A stretch of DNA of 64,000 bases from UBA6136 sp041178325 (GCA_041178325.1 JBEGVN010000088.1:1-64000); one strand, 5' to 3'; positions 1-9,097 are shown, counted from the first letter of the stretch. Notes: generated by a model from the letters alone, not told the origin. Numbers and translations: made by a program.

Positions 1-32
1 GATTACGATTTGCGTCTTCTTAAGCTGCGAGA

Positions 33-299
33 ATGAAGATGAAGGACGCCTTGAAACAGTTCGATTTCCTTGATCGTGGGACCGACATTCGGGTCCACAA
101 GATTTACCGTATTGGAAAGGATTTCCTGGTTTCTTTTGACGTCGCATCTCCTCCTGCCAACGAGGCAAATTACGACCTTCGTGAATGCTTCAACTATCAC
201 CTTTACGATCTTGACGATCGGGTCTTTGAGACCGGCATTCGCTTTGAAACCCTTGAGGGTGCCAAGCAGGATGCTCTTGCTCGCATGAGCCGCTTCTAA
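33..299 (+). CDS. Small hypothetical protein (88 aa)
   Basis: An 88-residue reading frame with a mixed acidic/aromatic composition and no signal peptide or membrane segment. I do not recognise a family. An in-frame TAA at 21-23 lies just upstream, so the frame is complete in the window. A second ATG at 39 is an equally good start, and no clear Shine-Dalgarno sequence is visible. The chance-like frame on the opposite strand was discounted. Real coding is plausible because the composition looks like a soluble protein, but this is inference. Confidence 0.45.
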   Translation: MKMKDALKQFDFLDRGTDIRVHKIYRIGKDFLVSFDVASPPANEANYDLRECFNYHLYDLDDRVFETGIRFETLEGAKQDALARMSRF

Positions 300-457
300 A
301 TCATTTCGGAACCGATAAGGTGCTGTCCTTGGGGTTCTGGTCTGCCCAGAGTTCCATGGTGGTGCTAACTTATCCGCTAGCAACACAACTTTATCCAAAC
401 CCCGTGGTCTAGCAAATGTAAACCGGGGGATATTGTGCAGGTCACCCATTAAGCTCA

Positions 458-670
458 ATGCCTGTGAACTTATTTAGTAAAAATGCAATGACATCAATGA
501 CCGACGATGCCGTAATTGTCAGGATCAACGAATTGGCATGGCATCAGGGAATGATGCGTGCAAAGGAGGGGGGTAGCACCTTCGACAACCCCTATGCACT
601 GGGTTCGGCCGAGGCCTTTAGTTGGCTCTCTGGGTTTATTCGAAATGGGGTAAATACTGCGGTAGCCTGA
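458..670 (+). CDS. Rmf/CrpP-like small protein (70 aa)
   Basis: A short protein whose C-terminal two thirds follow the layout of ribosome modulation factor and CrpP-type proteins: an A-x-x-x-G-rich first helix, then a spaced NPY motif (FDNPYALGS) and a W-L-x-G-F segment. Classical RMF dimerises 70S ribosomes in stationary phase, but this relative lacks the strongly basic N-terminus of RMF, so the function is not assured. ATG codons at 488 and 497 give shorter forms that match family length better. It stands alone, with no operon partner. Confidence 0.45.
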   Translation: MPVNLFSKNAMTSMTDDAVIVRINELAWHQGMMRAKEGGSTFDNPYALGSAEAFSWLSGFIRNGVNTAVA

Positions 671-1345
671 CGTGGATGTTGGTCAGAGGGGGACTTGGCA
701 GTAAGCCCTTTGAGGGAAATGGAATCTGACGTGAGTGGAAGTGCCCGGCGAACCCTTATCGAGGCTGGAATCCAGACCCCTTTTTTATTCTCCGCCCACC
801 GGATGAGTGCAATCCATCAGAGCTATAAAGCCATTTCTTCTTCTTTTTATCTCCCGTATCGAAATGGGAGCCGGCGAATTCTGAAGACTTCCTGTGTGTT
901 TCTCGATACCTAAACTGACGTATTTTTAGGGGCGGAAGAACGAAACCTCATAGCCTTCGGCTAATAAAAACGTAAAGTATCTTCAGCCTTTGATTCGCCG
1001 AGCATGGTCTTGATGTGAGCGATTGCTCTCTTCATTGCAGTTCGTGTTTTTTGGCAGTCCGCCTGCTCCCCGGGGGTCTCGTGACTTTTACCTCCGCTGA
1101 ACTCTCTATTCCCCCTCAAAAGAAGCCCCACGAGGGATCTATGTCCATCTAACCACCTGAATGACGCGTTTTAATGGCCAACCACAGATGGAGAGAATGA
1201 CTCCTGAAATCAATTTGTTGCTATTTTTACGTTTCTAGTCAACAGTGACGGCCATAGAGTTGTGTGTTGAATTTTACCGTGGAGTCTGAAGGATTATAAA
1301 CTTTTAATTGCTTCTATCACATATAAAAGGCAAGAGAGTCGGATA
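671..1345. other. Gene-poor stretch
   Basis: About 675 bases without a supported gene. The one reading frame of note (695-913) has an unlikely composition and no ribosome binding site. The last 100 bases before the cyclase gene are very AT-rich and should hold its promoter. I see no convincing -35/-10 pair, RNA gene or transposon end. Confidence 0.5.
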
Positions 1346-2407
1346 ATGAAAAGAATAATGTACATCAGTACTACGACACGAAAACTAAGTGATGAGGAGG
1401 TAGAGGCTATTGGACGTAAATCAACCTTAAATAATGCGAAGGTTGGTGTCACAGGTGTTTTATTGTCCGCAAATGAGTTCTTTTTTCAGATTCTTGAAGG
1501 CAATGAGGTTGATGTTGCTGGCGTTATGGATCGCATCAAGAAAGATCCGAGACATAAAGGCCTTCTAATATTAAAGGCAGAGAATAATGTTACCGATCGC
1601 CTCTTCGGTAATTGGTCAATGAATACTGTTCGCCTCGATGGCATGAGCGACATGCTTATGCAGGCTATCAGAATCATGCTGGAGAATATTACTGATTCCC
1701 ATAGAGTCATTGAGAGATATACGCAACCAGCGGTTCTAAAGTTCATGATGGAAGGTGTAAATCCTTTAACAGTACCAGTCAATAAAACAGAGCAGGTTAT
1801 AGTATTCGGTGATATAGTTGCATTCTCCTATCTGTCTGGATTATTTCCAGTTGAAGAGGTGGCAAATATTGTCAACTTATTCTTGGATATTTCTTCTAAA
1901 GAAATTTCTAGAAGAGGTGGTCAGGTTACAAAATATGTCGGTGACTGTGTTGTTGCCCACTTTCCTGCCGATCGGGCGGATGATGCCATAAGGTCATGTG
2001 TTGAGACTATTGTGCAGATCAAAAGAATACGGGAATCCTCGGTAGATGAATGTCGTTTACAGAGATTTCTCTACTGTGGGTTTGGAATCAGTAAGGGAAT
2101 GGTCATTGAGGGTAATATCGGATCCTCAATCAAGATGGATTACACCGTGCTAGGTGACATTGTAAATCTTGCTGCAAGGCTGGAAAGCCTGACGCGAGAA
2201 ATCGGGAAATGTATTGCTCTGAGTGAGTCTGTTAAGGACGCTTGCAAAGAACCTTGGGACTTTTTGAATGCAGGCTCATTCCTATTAAAGGGGCAGGGTT
2301 CAGAGCAACCAGTCTTTACAGTATCAGATCTAGCTGTAAACGATATGAAAAACTATGATGAGCTATCCAAATTGGTGGGTGAGGGTGGCTGCGAAGTCAA
2401 GTGGTAA
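1346..2407 (+). CDS. BLUF photoactivated adenylyl cyclase (bPAC-like)
   Basis: An N-terminal BLUF blue-light sensor (residues 1-95) is joined to a class III nucleotide cyclase (about 145-330). Length (353 aa) and residue order match Beggiatoa bPAC along the whole chain. Flavin-site residues are present: Y6, N29/N30, Q48, W90 and M92. The cyclase has both metal-binding aspartates (D156 in FGDIVAFS, D200 in YVGDC), the transition-state Asn/Arg pair in NLAARLES, and K196, D265 and T267 at the purine-selecting positions. That set predicts ATP, hence cAMP made in blue light. Base composition is AT-rich compared with the genes from 3739 on, suggesting transfer. An AGAGAG sequence precedes the ATG. 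The next gene, a metallo-hydrolase of the same composition, lies 158 bases downstream. Confidence 0.93.
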   Translation: MKRIMYISTTTRKLSDEEVEAIGRKSTLNNAKVGVTGVLLSANEFFFQILEGNEVDVAGVMDRIKKDPRHKGLLILKAENNVTDRLFGNWSMNTVRLDGMSDMLMQAIRIMLENITDSHRVIERYTQPAVLKFMMEGVNPLTVPVNKTEQVIVFGDIVAFSYLSGLFPVEEVANIVNLFLDISSKEISRRGGQVTKYVGDCVVAHFPADRADDAIRSCVETIVQIKRIRESSVDECRLQRFLYCGFGISKGMVIEGNIGSSIKMDYTVLGDIVNLAARLESLTREIGKCIALSESVKDACKEPWDFLNAGSFLLKGQGSEQPVFTVSDLAVNDMKNYDELSKLVGEGGCEVKW

Positions 2408-2565
2408 TTTCTTTAAAATCATTTCCATAAATAATTCACTCTGCAACTGTCTTCTCAAAACGAGCTTTGTTCTGGCCTATACAAAAAATTTATAAAACAC
2501 GCCAGAGATCAACTGGCTGCATGATCTAGCTTGGATATTAACGATTTTAAATTCAGGATAAAATT

Positions 2566-3459
2566 GTGGTAAACCTGACGAAGGCTGACAGATTTGAGGC
2601 GACATTCTGGGGTGCAAGAGGCACTCTTCCACTTTCTGGTGAGAACACACTAAGATACGGCGGAAATACTTCATGTCTAGGTGTCACTATTGGTGACGAT
2701 ATCCACTTCATTTTTGATGCTGGGACTGGTCTTAGAAAATATTCGAAACACCTACTCCGCACTGTGGGCGGCAAGTTCAACGGATATATATTTATTTCTC
2801 ATCCACACTGGGATCATCTAAACTGTCTTCCTTTCTTTGCACCAATCTACATTCCGGGAAATAAGATTGCATTAATGGGGCCTGCCCAAGGTGAGAGATC
2901 CTTTCGAGATCTAATTGATGGTCAGATGGATGGTACCTATTTTCCGATTACTGTTGATGCTTTCCAAGCAGATGTAAGTTACTCAGACATTGGGGAAGGT
3001 AGGCATATTTTTGAGGGCGTATCTATTAGCGCATTCCACTTAAAGCATCCCGGATACTGTCTTGGTTACAGGGTTGATCATGAGGAAAAGTCGCTAGCAT
3101 ATATAACAGATAATGAACTGGGTGATGCCGAAGTTGACGATGGCTTCAAAGCGAATTTAGCAGACTTTATTCAGGGTGTTGATTTTCTTATTCATGATAC
3201 AACCTATTTTGATGAAGAATATAAATCAAAAGTGAGCTGGGGGCATTCTAGTGTGGCGCAAGTGGTAAATCTTGCGCATCAAGCCAAAGTTAAGAAGCTT
3301 TTTCTATTTCATCATGATCCGGAGCATGAAGACGACCAACTCGATTTGATGCTGCTGGAAGCGAAAAGAATAATGGTTTCTCTAGAGGCAGACTATGAAT
3401 GCTTTATTGCTGCGGAGGGTGATATCTGGGATGTCGCTAAAGGAGTAAAAGTCCCATAA
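2566..3459 (+). CDS. MBL-fold metallo-hydrolase beside the photocyclase
   Basis: A metallo-beta-lactamase-fold protein of 297 aa starting at GTG. The metal motif HPHWDH sits near residue 80, followed by a histidine-containing loop (HLKHPGY), a metal-bridging aspartate region (LIHDTTYF), and further metal-ligand candidates in WGHSS and FLFHHDPEHED. This resembles the phosphodiesterase/PhnP-type branch of the superfamily more than beta-lactamases. There is no signal peptide, so it should be cytosolic. Its neighbour makes cyclic nucleotide and both genes are AT-rich, so a role in cyclic-nucleotide turnover is attractive. That substrate is inference only. The upstream ribosome binding site is weak. 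Confidence 0.8.
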   Translation: MVNLTKADRFEATFWGARGTLPLSGENTLRYGGNTSCLGVTIGDDIHFIFDAGTGLRKYSKHLLRTVGGKFNGYIFISHPHWDHLNCLPFFAPIYIPGNKIALMGPAQGERSFRDLIDGQMDGTYFPITVDAFQADVSYSDIGEGRHIFEGVSISAFHLKHPGYCLGYRVDHEEKSLAYITDNELGDAEVDDGFKANLADFIQGVDFLIHDTTYFDEEYKSKVSWGHSSVAQVVNLAHQAKVKKLFLFHHDPEHEDDQLDLMLLEAKRIMVSLEADYECFIAAEGDIWDVAKGVKVP

Positions 3460-3738
3460 AACGCGCTTGGATTTCCGCTGCAGTTGGAGTGGCTCCAAGC
3501 AACCCCACAGATGTGTTCGCGACGAAAATGCGATCCAGAGGATGATCCAAGCATCAATATCACCATCTATTCTCGCCCCAATCCAGCCAATCCACTAAAA
3601 GGGTCAATAATGATCGAAATTCTTAGGTATCATTTTAATTCGATAGGCGCACCAGAGCATCCAATAGGACAACAGGGTTTGCTGGAACAAAACGACACGA
3701 ACGAACGATAAATCAGCGTGCGGGAGTCTAGAGTCAGC

Positions 3739-4791
3739 ATGATCGGCAATCCACACATCGCGTCTCTTGCTGTGACGTCTCCACCTTACTCGGCGGACCA
3801 GGCCTTCGCAGAGGAGTTCGTGAAGCGACACTTCAGCGGCAGGTTGGATAAGCGCAGTATGCACTTCGTGCATACCTTTTTCTCACATCCGAGCATTCGT
3901 AAGCGACATTACGCCATTGATGATCCGGTGGAACTGGTGGACGAGGATCCGGATCGCCGAGTTGCCCGGTTTACGGAAAGATCAATCGAACTGGCGGCAG
4001 ATGCAGCAATTCGTGCACTGGAGCAAGTCAATCTCGGGGTAAATGACGTTTCCGGCATCGTATTGAATACATGCACCGGCTATATCTGCCCCGGCGTCTC
4101 GACTTACCTGATTGAACGGCTAGGTTTACCCCGCAATATTCGAGCCTACGATCTGGTAGGCAGCGGCTGCGGGGGGGCCATTCCCAACCTTCAGGTGGCC
4201 GAATCACTGATTACTAGCAATGATGGTGTGGTGCTCAGTGTGTCCGTCGAAATTTGTAGCGCGACGCTGCAATGGGACAATGACCTGAGCCTCATTCTGT
4301 CCAATGCCCTTTTTGGCGACGGCGCGGCTGCCGCGGTGATCTGGGACCGGCCGCAGGGGTGGGAACTGATAGCGTCGGCAAGCCGCTTTGTTCCCGAGCA
4401 AAGGGAAACCATCCGTTATGTCCACAAGCGAGGACAACTTCATAACCAACTCTCACTCAAACTTCCGGATATTGTCAGAAAGGCGGCTGCCGGCGTGGTG
4501 ACCGATGTCCTAAAGGAGCAGGATCTCTCGGTTTCCGACATCGATCACTGGGCGCTCCACACCGGGGGCGAAAACATCATCAATGCGGTAAGGGCCGAGA
4601 TCGGCATTTCTGATGAAAAAATCCGGCCGACGCGTACCATTCTGTCTGAGTTCGGCAATATGTCCTCCCCGACGGTCTGGTTTGTAATGGATGAAATCCA
4701 AAAAAATGGCGTAAAACCTGGCGACTGGTGTGTCATGATCGCCTACGGCGCCGGCCTTTCGGCACATGCGTATTTGCTCAGGAGGGCGTGA
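3739..4791 (+). CDS. Type III polyketide synthase (chalcone/alkylresorcinol synthase family)
   Basis: A homodimeric condensing enzyme that extends an acyl starter with malonyl-CoA and cyclises the chain to a resorcinol or pyrone. The catalytic Cys lies in GSGCGG (codon at 4168-4170), the His in WALHTGG and the Asn in GNMSSPT, giving the full triad. Length (350 aa) is typical. The ATG at 3739 is preferred because GGGAG lies 12 bases upstream. An in-frame GTG at 3718 would add seven residues. It is the first gene of a five-gene run ending at 8316. The following methyltransferase and flavoprotein match the SrsA-SrsB-SrsC arrangement of Streptomyces phenolic lipids. The starter and exact product cannot be read from sequence. 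Confidence 0.9.
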   Translation: MIGNPHIASLAVTSPPYSADQAFAEEFVKRHFSGRLDKRSMHFVHTFFSHPSIRKRHYAIDDPVELVDEDPDRRVARFTERSIELAADAAIRALEQVNLGVNDVSGIVLNTCTGYICPGVSTYLIERLGLPRNIRAYDLVGSGCGGAIPNLQVAESLITSNDGVVLSVSVEICSATLQWDNDLSLILSNALFGDGAAAAVIWDRPQGWELIASASRFVPEQRETIRYVHKRGQLHNQLSLKLPDIVRKAAAGVVTDVLKEQDLSVSDIDHWALHTGGENIINAVRAEIGISDEKIRPTRTILSEFGNMSSPTVWFVMDEIQKNGVKPGDWCVMIAYGAGLSAHAYLLRRA

Positions 4792-4860
4792 ATCCTTGCG
4801 CCCAACCCGCCTAAATTCAGACACGATTTCCCTTTGTCCAGTCGGTAAGCTGATCAGCCC

Positions 4861-5568
4861 ATGAACGGCCTCAAAAATCGGGTACTGGAACCAGAGGAAA
4901 TGGATGATCCATCGATTTCGAGGGGCGAGCACGAACGTGCTCTTAGCGGATTGGCGCGACTGAATTGGATCAGCCACGCCGCATCATCGATCTGGGGAGG
5001 CCTCAAGATCGCCGGAATCGACAGGAAACCCGGGGTTGTGAGTTTTCTGGACATCGCAACTGGGGGTGGCGACATCCCGATCAAGTTGGCCTTAAAGGCT
5101 CGGCAAAGAGGCCTGAATCTGAATTTAGCCGGTGCTGATTGCAGCCCGGTCGCACTGTCTTATGCCAGGGAACGGGCGAACCGCGCCGGGGTCGATGTAG
5201 AGTGGTTGCGGTTAGATGCACTCGAAGAGCCGATCCCTAGCGGCTATGACTTCATCAGTTGCTCCCTCTTCCTCCATCACCTGGCTGATGATGACGTGTG
5301 CGGGTTGTTGGCGAAGATGTCGAAAGCTGCCCGGCGCGGAATCATCATCAACGATCTGGAGCGTTCATCGATCAATCTGGCCCTCGTCTGGCTCGGAGCC
5401 CACCTGTTGAGCTGGTCGCCGGTAGTCCATCGGGACAGCATTCGCTCGGTGCGGGCTGCCTTTACGTTGGAAGAGATTGATCGGTTGGCTCTCCGTGCGG
5501 GACTGGCCAGCGTACAAATTCAGCGAAGTTTTCCCTGTCGATACAGACTGACATGGCTGAAGAACTGA
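4861..5568 (+). CDS. SAM-dependent methyltransferase of the PKS operon
   Basis: A 235-residue class I methyltransferase. Motif I is FLDIATGGGDIP (about residue 60), with the acidic residue of motif II in LAGADCSP and a motif IV-like stretch YDFISCSLFLHHL. A hydrophobic segment near residues 175-190 (LALVWLGAHLLSW) may give membrane association, fitting a long-chain substrate. It overlaps the next gene by 16 bases and follows the type III PKS, so methylation of the polyketide ring (O- or C-) is the likely task, by analogy with SrsB. Methyl position and substrate are inferred. Confidence 0.82.
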   Translation: MNGLKNRVLEPEEMDDPSISRGEHERALSGLARLNWISHAASSIWGGLKIAGIDRKPGVVSFLDIATGGGDIPIKLALKARQRGLNLNLAGADCSPVALSYARERANRAGVDVEWLRLDALEEPIPSGYDFISCSLFLHHLADDDVCGLLAKMSKAARRGIIINDLERSSINLALVWLGAHLLSWSPVVHRDSIRSVRAAFTLEEIDRLALRAGLASVQIQRSFPCRYRLTWLKN

Positions 5569-6734
5569 TCGAAGCCTCGCTGGATTTTTCCGCTGCGGTC
5601 ATGCACTCTTGGGATGTGATTGTCATCGGCGCCGGCCCGGCTGGTGCTGCTGCCGCACTCGCCTGCGCGAGGAAAGGATTGGAAACGCTGTTGCTGGATA
5701 GAAAGGAATTCCCCCGCGCCAAGGTGTGTGGCGGGTGCCTGAATCAGGCTGCATTGGCCCAGTTGGCAGAGTTGGGGCTGGATGCGCTGCCGGCGGAACT
5801 GGGCGCACTGCCGGTGAACCGTTTGCGCTTGGCTTCCAAGCGCACTGAAGCCGTTATCGAATTGCCGGGCGGCATGGCGCTCTCGCGGCGCATACTGGAC
5901 GCCGGACTGGTTCGCGCGGCGATCGGGGCTGGCGCCCAGTTCCTTCCGCGAACCCTGGCGCTTGACGCAGGCCTTTCATCAAACCATCGGATTTTACAGC
6001 TGAAGAGCGGACATGACCGCGGAGAGGCCAGGACCCGGCTGGTTATCGCTGCCGATGGCCTGCGGGGTAAGTTTACCGGGGGATTGCCGACGATTGCTAG
6101 CGTCACCGGGCACGATGCCTTCATCGGCCTGGGGGCGATCGTCGACGAGCAGGAAGGATATCCAGCGGGCGTCATTCACATGGCGACTCACCGGCATGGC
6201 TACGTCGGCCTGGTGCGGGTTGAGGATGGCTTGCTGAATCTCGCCGGCGCTCTCGACCCACGTTGGCTTCATCGGGTGGGCTCACCGGCCGACGCCATCG
6301 GACGGGTGCTCGCCGGCGTGGGTTGGCCAATACCGTCCGGACTGGCGACCGCGCGATTGCAAGGCACGCCAAGCCTGAGTACTTTCCGGTCTCCGGTCGC
6401 CAATGAACGAGTGTTACTAGTTGGTGATGCGGCGGGTTATTGGGAGCCTTTTACAGGGGAAGGCATGGCCTGGGCTTTGCTCGGCGGACGGGCGGCGGCG
6501 GCCCAAGCGGGTTCCGCACCAAGCCTGGACGATGGCCAGGCCATGACGACCCGCTGGTGCGAAACCTATGACACCGAGGTGCGCGAACGGCAGCGAACCT
6601 GCGCCATGCTTACCCGTTGGCTGCGCCGGCCACTATTGGTCAATCTGGGCGTGAGGGTCCTGGCTGTCGCGCCAATTTTATCCCGGGGCATCGTCAGGCG
6701 TTTGAACGCAACAGGTTTTGCATCCATTCCCTAA
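5553..6734 (+). CDS. FAD-dependent monooxygenase / geranylgeranyl-reductase-like flavoprotein
   Basis: A flavoprotein of 393 aa with an N-terminal dinucleotide-binding motif (VIGAGPAGAAAALAC) after a short leader, a CGGCLN segment, the second FAD motif VIAADGLRGK, and the third motif LLVGDAAGYWEPFTGEG. This is the fold of UbiH-type hydroxylases and geranylgeranyl reductases. Its start overlaps the methyltransferase, so the two are translationally coupled. In the operon it most likely hydroxylates the aromatic ring of the type III polyketide to a quinol or quinone, as SrsC does. A reductase role cannot be excluded from sequence. Confidence 0.82.
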   Translation: MAEELIEASLDFSAAVMHSWDVIVIGAGPAGAAAALACARKGLETLLLDRKEFPRAKVCGGCLNQAALAQLAELGLDALPAELGALPVNRLRLASKRTEAVIELPGGMALSRRILDAGLVRAAIGAGAQFLPRTLALDAGLSSNHRILQLKSGHDRGEARTRLVIAADGLRGKFTGGLPTIASVTGHDAFIGLGAIVDEQEGYPAGVIHMATHRHGYVGLVRVEDGLLNLAGALDPRWLHRVGSPADAIGRVLAGVGWPIPSGLATARLQGTPSLSTFRSPVANERVLLVGDAAGYWEPFTGEGMAWALLGGRAAAAQAGSAPSLDDGQAMTTRWCETYDTEVRERQRTCAMLTRWLRRPLLVNLGVRVLAVAPILSRGIVRRLNATGFASIP

Positions 6735-6796
6735 CCCTGCTCGCCTGCCTCGCAGCGTTCGAGGCCCCCGCGGGTGACTTTCTGACAGGAGAAATT

Positions 6797-7066
6797 ATGT
6801 CAAGTACTCAGCAGACAGACCCCGAAAAGGAATTGGCGGAGCGGGTCATTGCGATCATCCGCAAGTCGGCGGAAAAACCCGAGGAAAACATTACCCTTGA
6901 GACCACGTTTGAGGAACTGGGGTTTGACTCGGTGGATGCCGTGACCATGACCTTTGATATTGAGGACGAATTCGGCATCGAAATTGCCGACCACGGGTTC
7001 ATTGGCGTGAAAAATATCGGCCAAATTGTCGAAATGCTCGAAAAAATCATGGCCCCGCCGGCCTGA
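6797..7066 (+). CDS. Acyl carrier protein of the PKS operon
   Basis: An acidic 89-aa carrier protein with the phosphopantetheine attachment serine in the motif FDSVDAVTM. The ATG at 6797 is set by AGGAG six bases upstream. Reading on from codons further upstream in the same frame would run through the end of the monooxygenase gene. It lies between the flavoprotein and a ketosynthase, so it probably carries the acyl chain that primes or is loaded onto the type III PKS. Canonical ACPs have DSL, whereas this one has DSV, suggesting a specialised rather than fatty-acid-synthesis ACP. Confidence 0.9.
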   Translation: MSSTQQTDPEKELAERVIAIIRKSAEKPEENITLETTFEELGFDSVDAVTMTFDIEDEFGIEIADHGFIGVKNIGQIVEMLEKIMAPPA

Positions 7067-7083
7067 TCAAAGGAGCATGCGCG

Positions 7084-8316
7084 TTGTCTCAATCCAAAGT
7101 GGTAGTGACGGGCCTGGGTATCCTCTCGGCGATCGGCAATGACCGCTCTTCCTTTTGGAATGCGCTTTGCCAAGGCAGGAACGGTTTCGCTCCCATTAAG
7201 ACCATCGACCCGAATTCCCTTCGTTTCAAGATTGTCGCCCAGATTGGCGATTTCGATCCGCGCCATTATCTGGAGAACAAACAACTCGAATACATGGACC
7301 GCTTTGCTCAGTTAGCCTTGATTGCGGCCCGGGAAGCGGTGAGGGATGCAAACATTCACGACTGGACAGACGAAAAGAGAAATCGCTTCGGTGTCGTGAT
7401 GGGTTCCAGTGGAGGCGGACAGGCCACAATTGACGACGGCTTCGTGGAACTCTATCGCCACCATAAGCCGCGGGTCCACCCTCTGACCATACCGCGGGTG
7501 ATGGCCAATGCTGGGGCCAGCCATATTGCAACCGATCTCGGGATTACCGGACCCTGCTATGCCGTCAGCACCGCCTGTTCCTCGGCGAATCATGCCATCG
7601 GGCAAGGCTTCTGGCTCATTCGGAGCGGCGTCATCGATGGAGCCATCGTGGGTGGCAGCGAAGCCCCCTTGAGTTTCGGAAATCTTAAGGCCTGGGAAGC
7701 GCTGAGAGTCGTTTCACCCGATCTATGCCGGCCCTTCTCCCGGGACCGAAACGGAATCATCCTTGGCGAGGGGGCCGGGGTTCTGATCTTGGAGTCCCTA
7801 AAGCACGCCCGAGCGCGCGGCGCCCGCATTTATGCGGAGCTTGCCGGCTTCGGGATGTCGGCCGACGCCGCCCATGTCATCCAACCGTGCAGTGACGGAG
7901 CCGCCCGCGCCATGCAGGCAGCCCTGCACGACGCGGGTATGTGCCCGGAAGATATCGATTACATCAACGCGCACGGCACCGGGACGATGGTCAATGACCT
8001 TACGGAGACCGTCAGCATCCGCAAGGTATTCGGCCGACACGCCGATAAATTGCTGATTAGTTCCACCAAGTCCATGCATGGTCATGCCCTGGGGGCGGCG
8101 GGCGCTCTGGAAAGCGTTGCGGTGGCACTTTCCCTTCAGAACGGCGTAGTCCCGCCGACGGCGAATTTTACCGAGGCCGATCCGGCCTGTGACCTGGATT
8201 TGGTCCCGAACCAGGCGCGTCGGGCAGATATCCGCTGTGCCGTGTCAAACTCGTTCGCTTTCGGGGGGTTGAATGCCGTGCTGGCGTTTCGCAGGTGGGA
8301 ACATGAAACGGACTGA
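7084..8316 (+). CDS. Beta-ketoacyl-ACP synthase (FabF/KAS II type)
   Basis: A 410-residue elongating ketosynthase with Cys in TACSSANHAIG, His in NAHGTGT and His in SMHGHALGAAGALE, the complete Cys-His-His set of the FabF class. The start is TTG at 7084, supported by AGGAG at 7071-7075. The nearby ATG at 7077 is out of frame. It follows its ACP by 17 bases. Together they could supply an elongated acyl starter to the type III PKS. No reductase or dehydratase is in the cluster, so either those are borrowed from fatty acid synthesis or the chain stays keto. Confidence 0.92.
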   Translation: MSQSKVVVTGLGILSAIGNDRSSFWNALCQGRNGFAPIKTIDPNSLRFKIVAQIGDFDPRHYLENKQLEYMDRFAQLALIAAREAVRDANIHDWTDEKRNRFGVVMGSSGGGQATIDDGFVELYRHHKPRVHPLTIPRVMANAGASHIATDLGITGPCYAVSTACSSANHAIGQGFWLIRSGVIDGAIVGGSEAPLSFGNLKAWEALRVVSPDLCRPFSRDRNGIILGEGAGVLILESLKHARARGARIYAELAGFGMSADAAHVIQPCSDGAARAMQAALHDAGMCPEDIDYINAHGTGTMVNDLTETVSIRKVFGRHADKLLISSTKSMHGHALGAAGALESVAVALSLQNGVVPPTANFTEADPACDLDLVPNQARRADIRCAVSNSFAFGGLNAVLAFRRWEHETD

Positions 8317-8588
8317 GAGTAACTCATGAACCATTACGCACGGACTCCAGGGTTGCAGGAAGTAAACCTCCCTTGACAGCAACACGCTGTGGCAACGGCA
8401 GCAGGGGATCGCAGTGGTGGAGTGGCAACACCTAGGTCTATGACTATGTCTTGGCCAGAAAATAGGAACCGGGTTCATTTGGGGTGTAAAGATCTAGCCC
8501 CTATGGATAAAGAACTGCGTTATGTCAGCATCCGTTCGGACAAAATGATGCCTGTCCCGATTTAGAGAATCGATATAGATGGAGAAGA

Positions 8589-8679
8589 GGAACCCCATGA
8601 AGGTCTTCATGGGGAGTCCTTGAACGAATGATTTATAAAATGTCTTTATAAATCAATAACATAGGATATGGAGGTGGCG
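8589..8679. repeat. Left copy of ssrA-end direct repeat (putative att site)
   Basis: These 91 bases match 14619-14710 with scattered substitutions and end in TGGAGGTGGCG, the same 11 bases that form the 3' end of ssrA on the other side. The unit contains two hairpins: CCCCATGAAG/CTTCATGGGG (8593-8614) and TGATTTATAAA/TTTATAAATCA (8629-8655). It marks the left edge of the 6-kb island. Because similarity continues outside the tRNA-like core, the repeat includes an island end and not just the core crossover sequence. Confidence 0.75.
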
Positions 8680-8738
8680 TCCACCGAACTGGACTAAAAA
8701 GTCATTTATAAACAATGACATAAAAACGCCAAAAAAAT

Positions 8739-8761
8739 AGTTGCCCCCAAAGTTGCCCCCA
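8739..8761. repeat. Tandem 11-base repeat AGTTGCCCCCA
   Basis: Two exact copies of AGTTGCCCCCA at 8739-8749 and 8751-8761, one base apart, just inside the left att-like repeat. Short direct repeats in this position are typical of arm-type binding sites for tyrosine recombinases, though that role is inferred from position only. Confidence 0.5.
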
Positions 8762-9097
8762 GATTTTTTTGTAGGCGAGGACGTTCAGAATCGTTCCAGA
8801 GCGTTCAGTTGCAGTTCTGTCCAAAGAGCACTCAGTCCGATATTGGAATGCCATCGAATCCTAATTGAGCTGTCGGACTGAAGGCTTCAGGCAGCCCTTA
8901 GACCCAGATGCATGTCTACATGGATATCATGAAAAGGGCACCTGTGAGAGGCAGTCTCAGATTTCTCAATTAGGCCAAGCCGGATAGTATCGCTGCGTCC
9001 TGATGGATCTTAGAAGGGTCTCTTCCTTGGGGCCGTGCCCATTTTCTGATGCCAACATCGTTTACCGCGATACCTCGTGAAAGATGACATAAGAGAT

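Larger units (their letters stand above)
8317..9097. other. Intergenic island edge without genes
   Basis: About 780 bases with no supported coding sequence. It holds the left copy of the ssrA-end repeat (8589-8679), a third small stem (GTCATT 8701-8706 with AATGAC 8714-8719), two tandem 11-base repeats (8739-8761), and an 8-base inverted repeat CAGTCCGA (8833-8840) / TCGGACTG (8873-8880). These are the sort of elements left at an integration site. No integrase reading frame survives. Confidence 0.6.

Noticed and set aside
3..458. 151-residue minus-strand frame
   Set aside because: It overlaps two better small genes on the plus strand, has a random-like composition and no ribosome binding site.
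695..913. 72-residue frame
   Set aside because: Serine-rich, low-complexity composition, no ribosome binding site and no family resemblance.
3484..3711. 75-residue frame before the PKS gene
   Set aside because: Composition is random-like and it has no usable start signal; it fills the intergenic gap only by chance.
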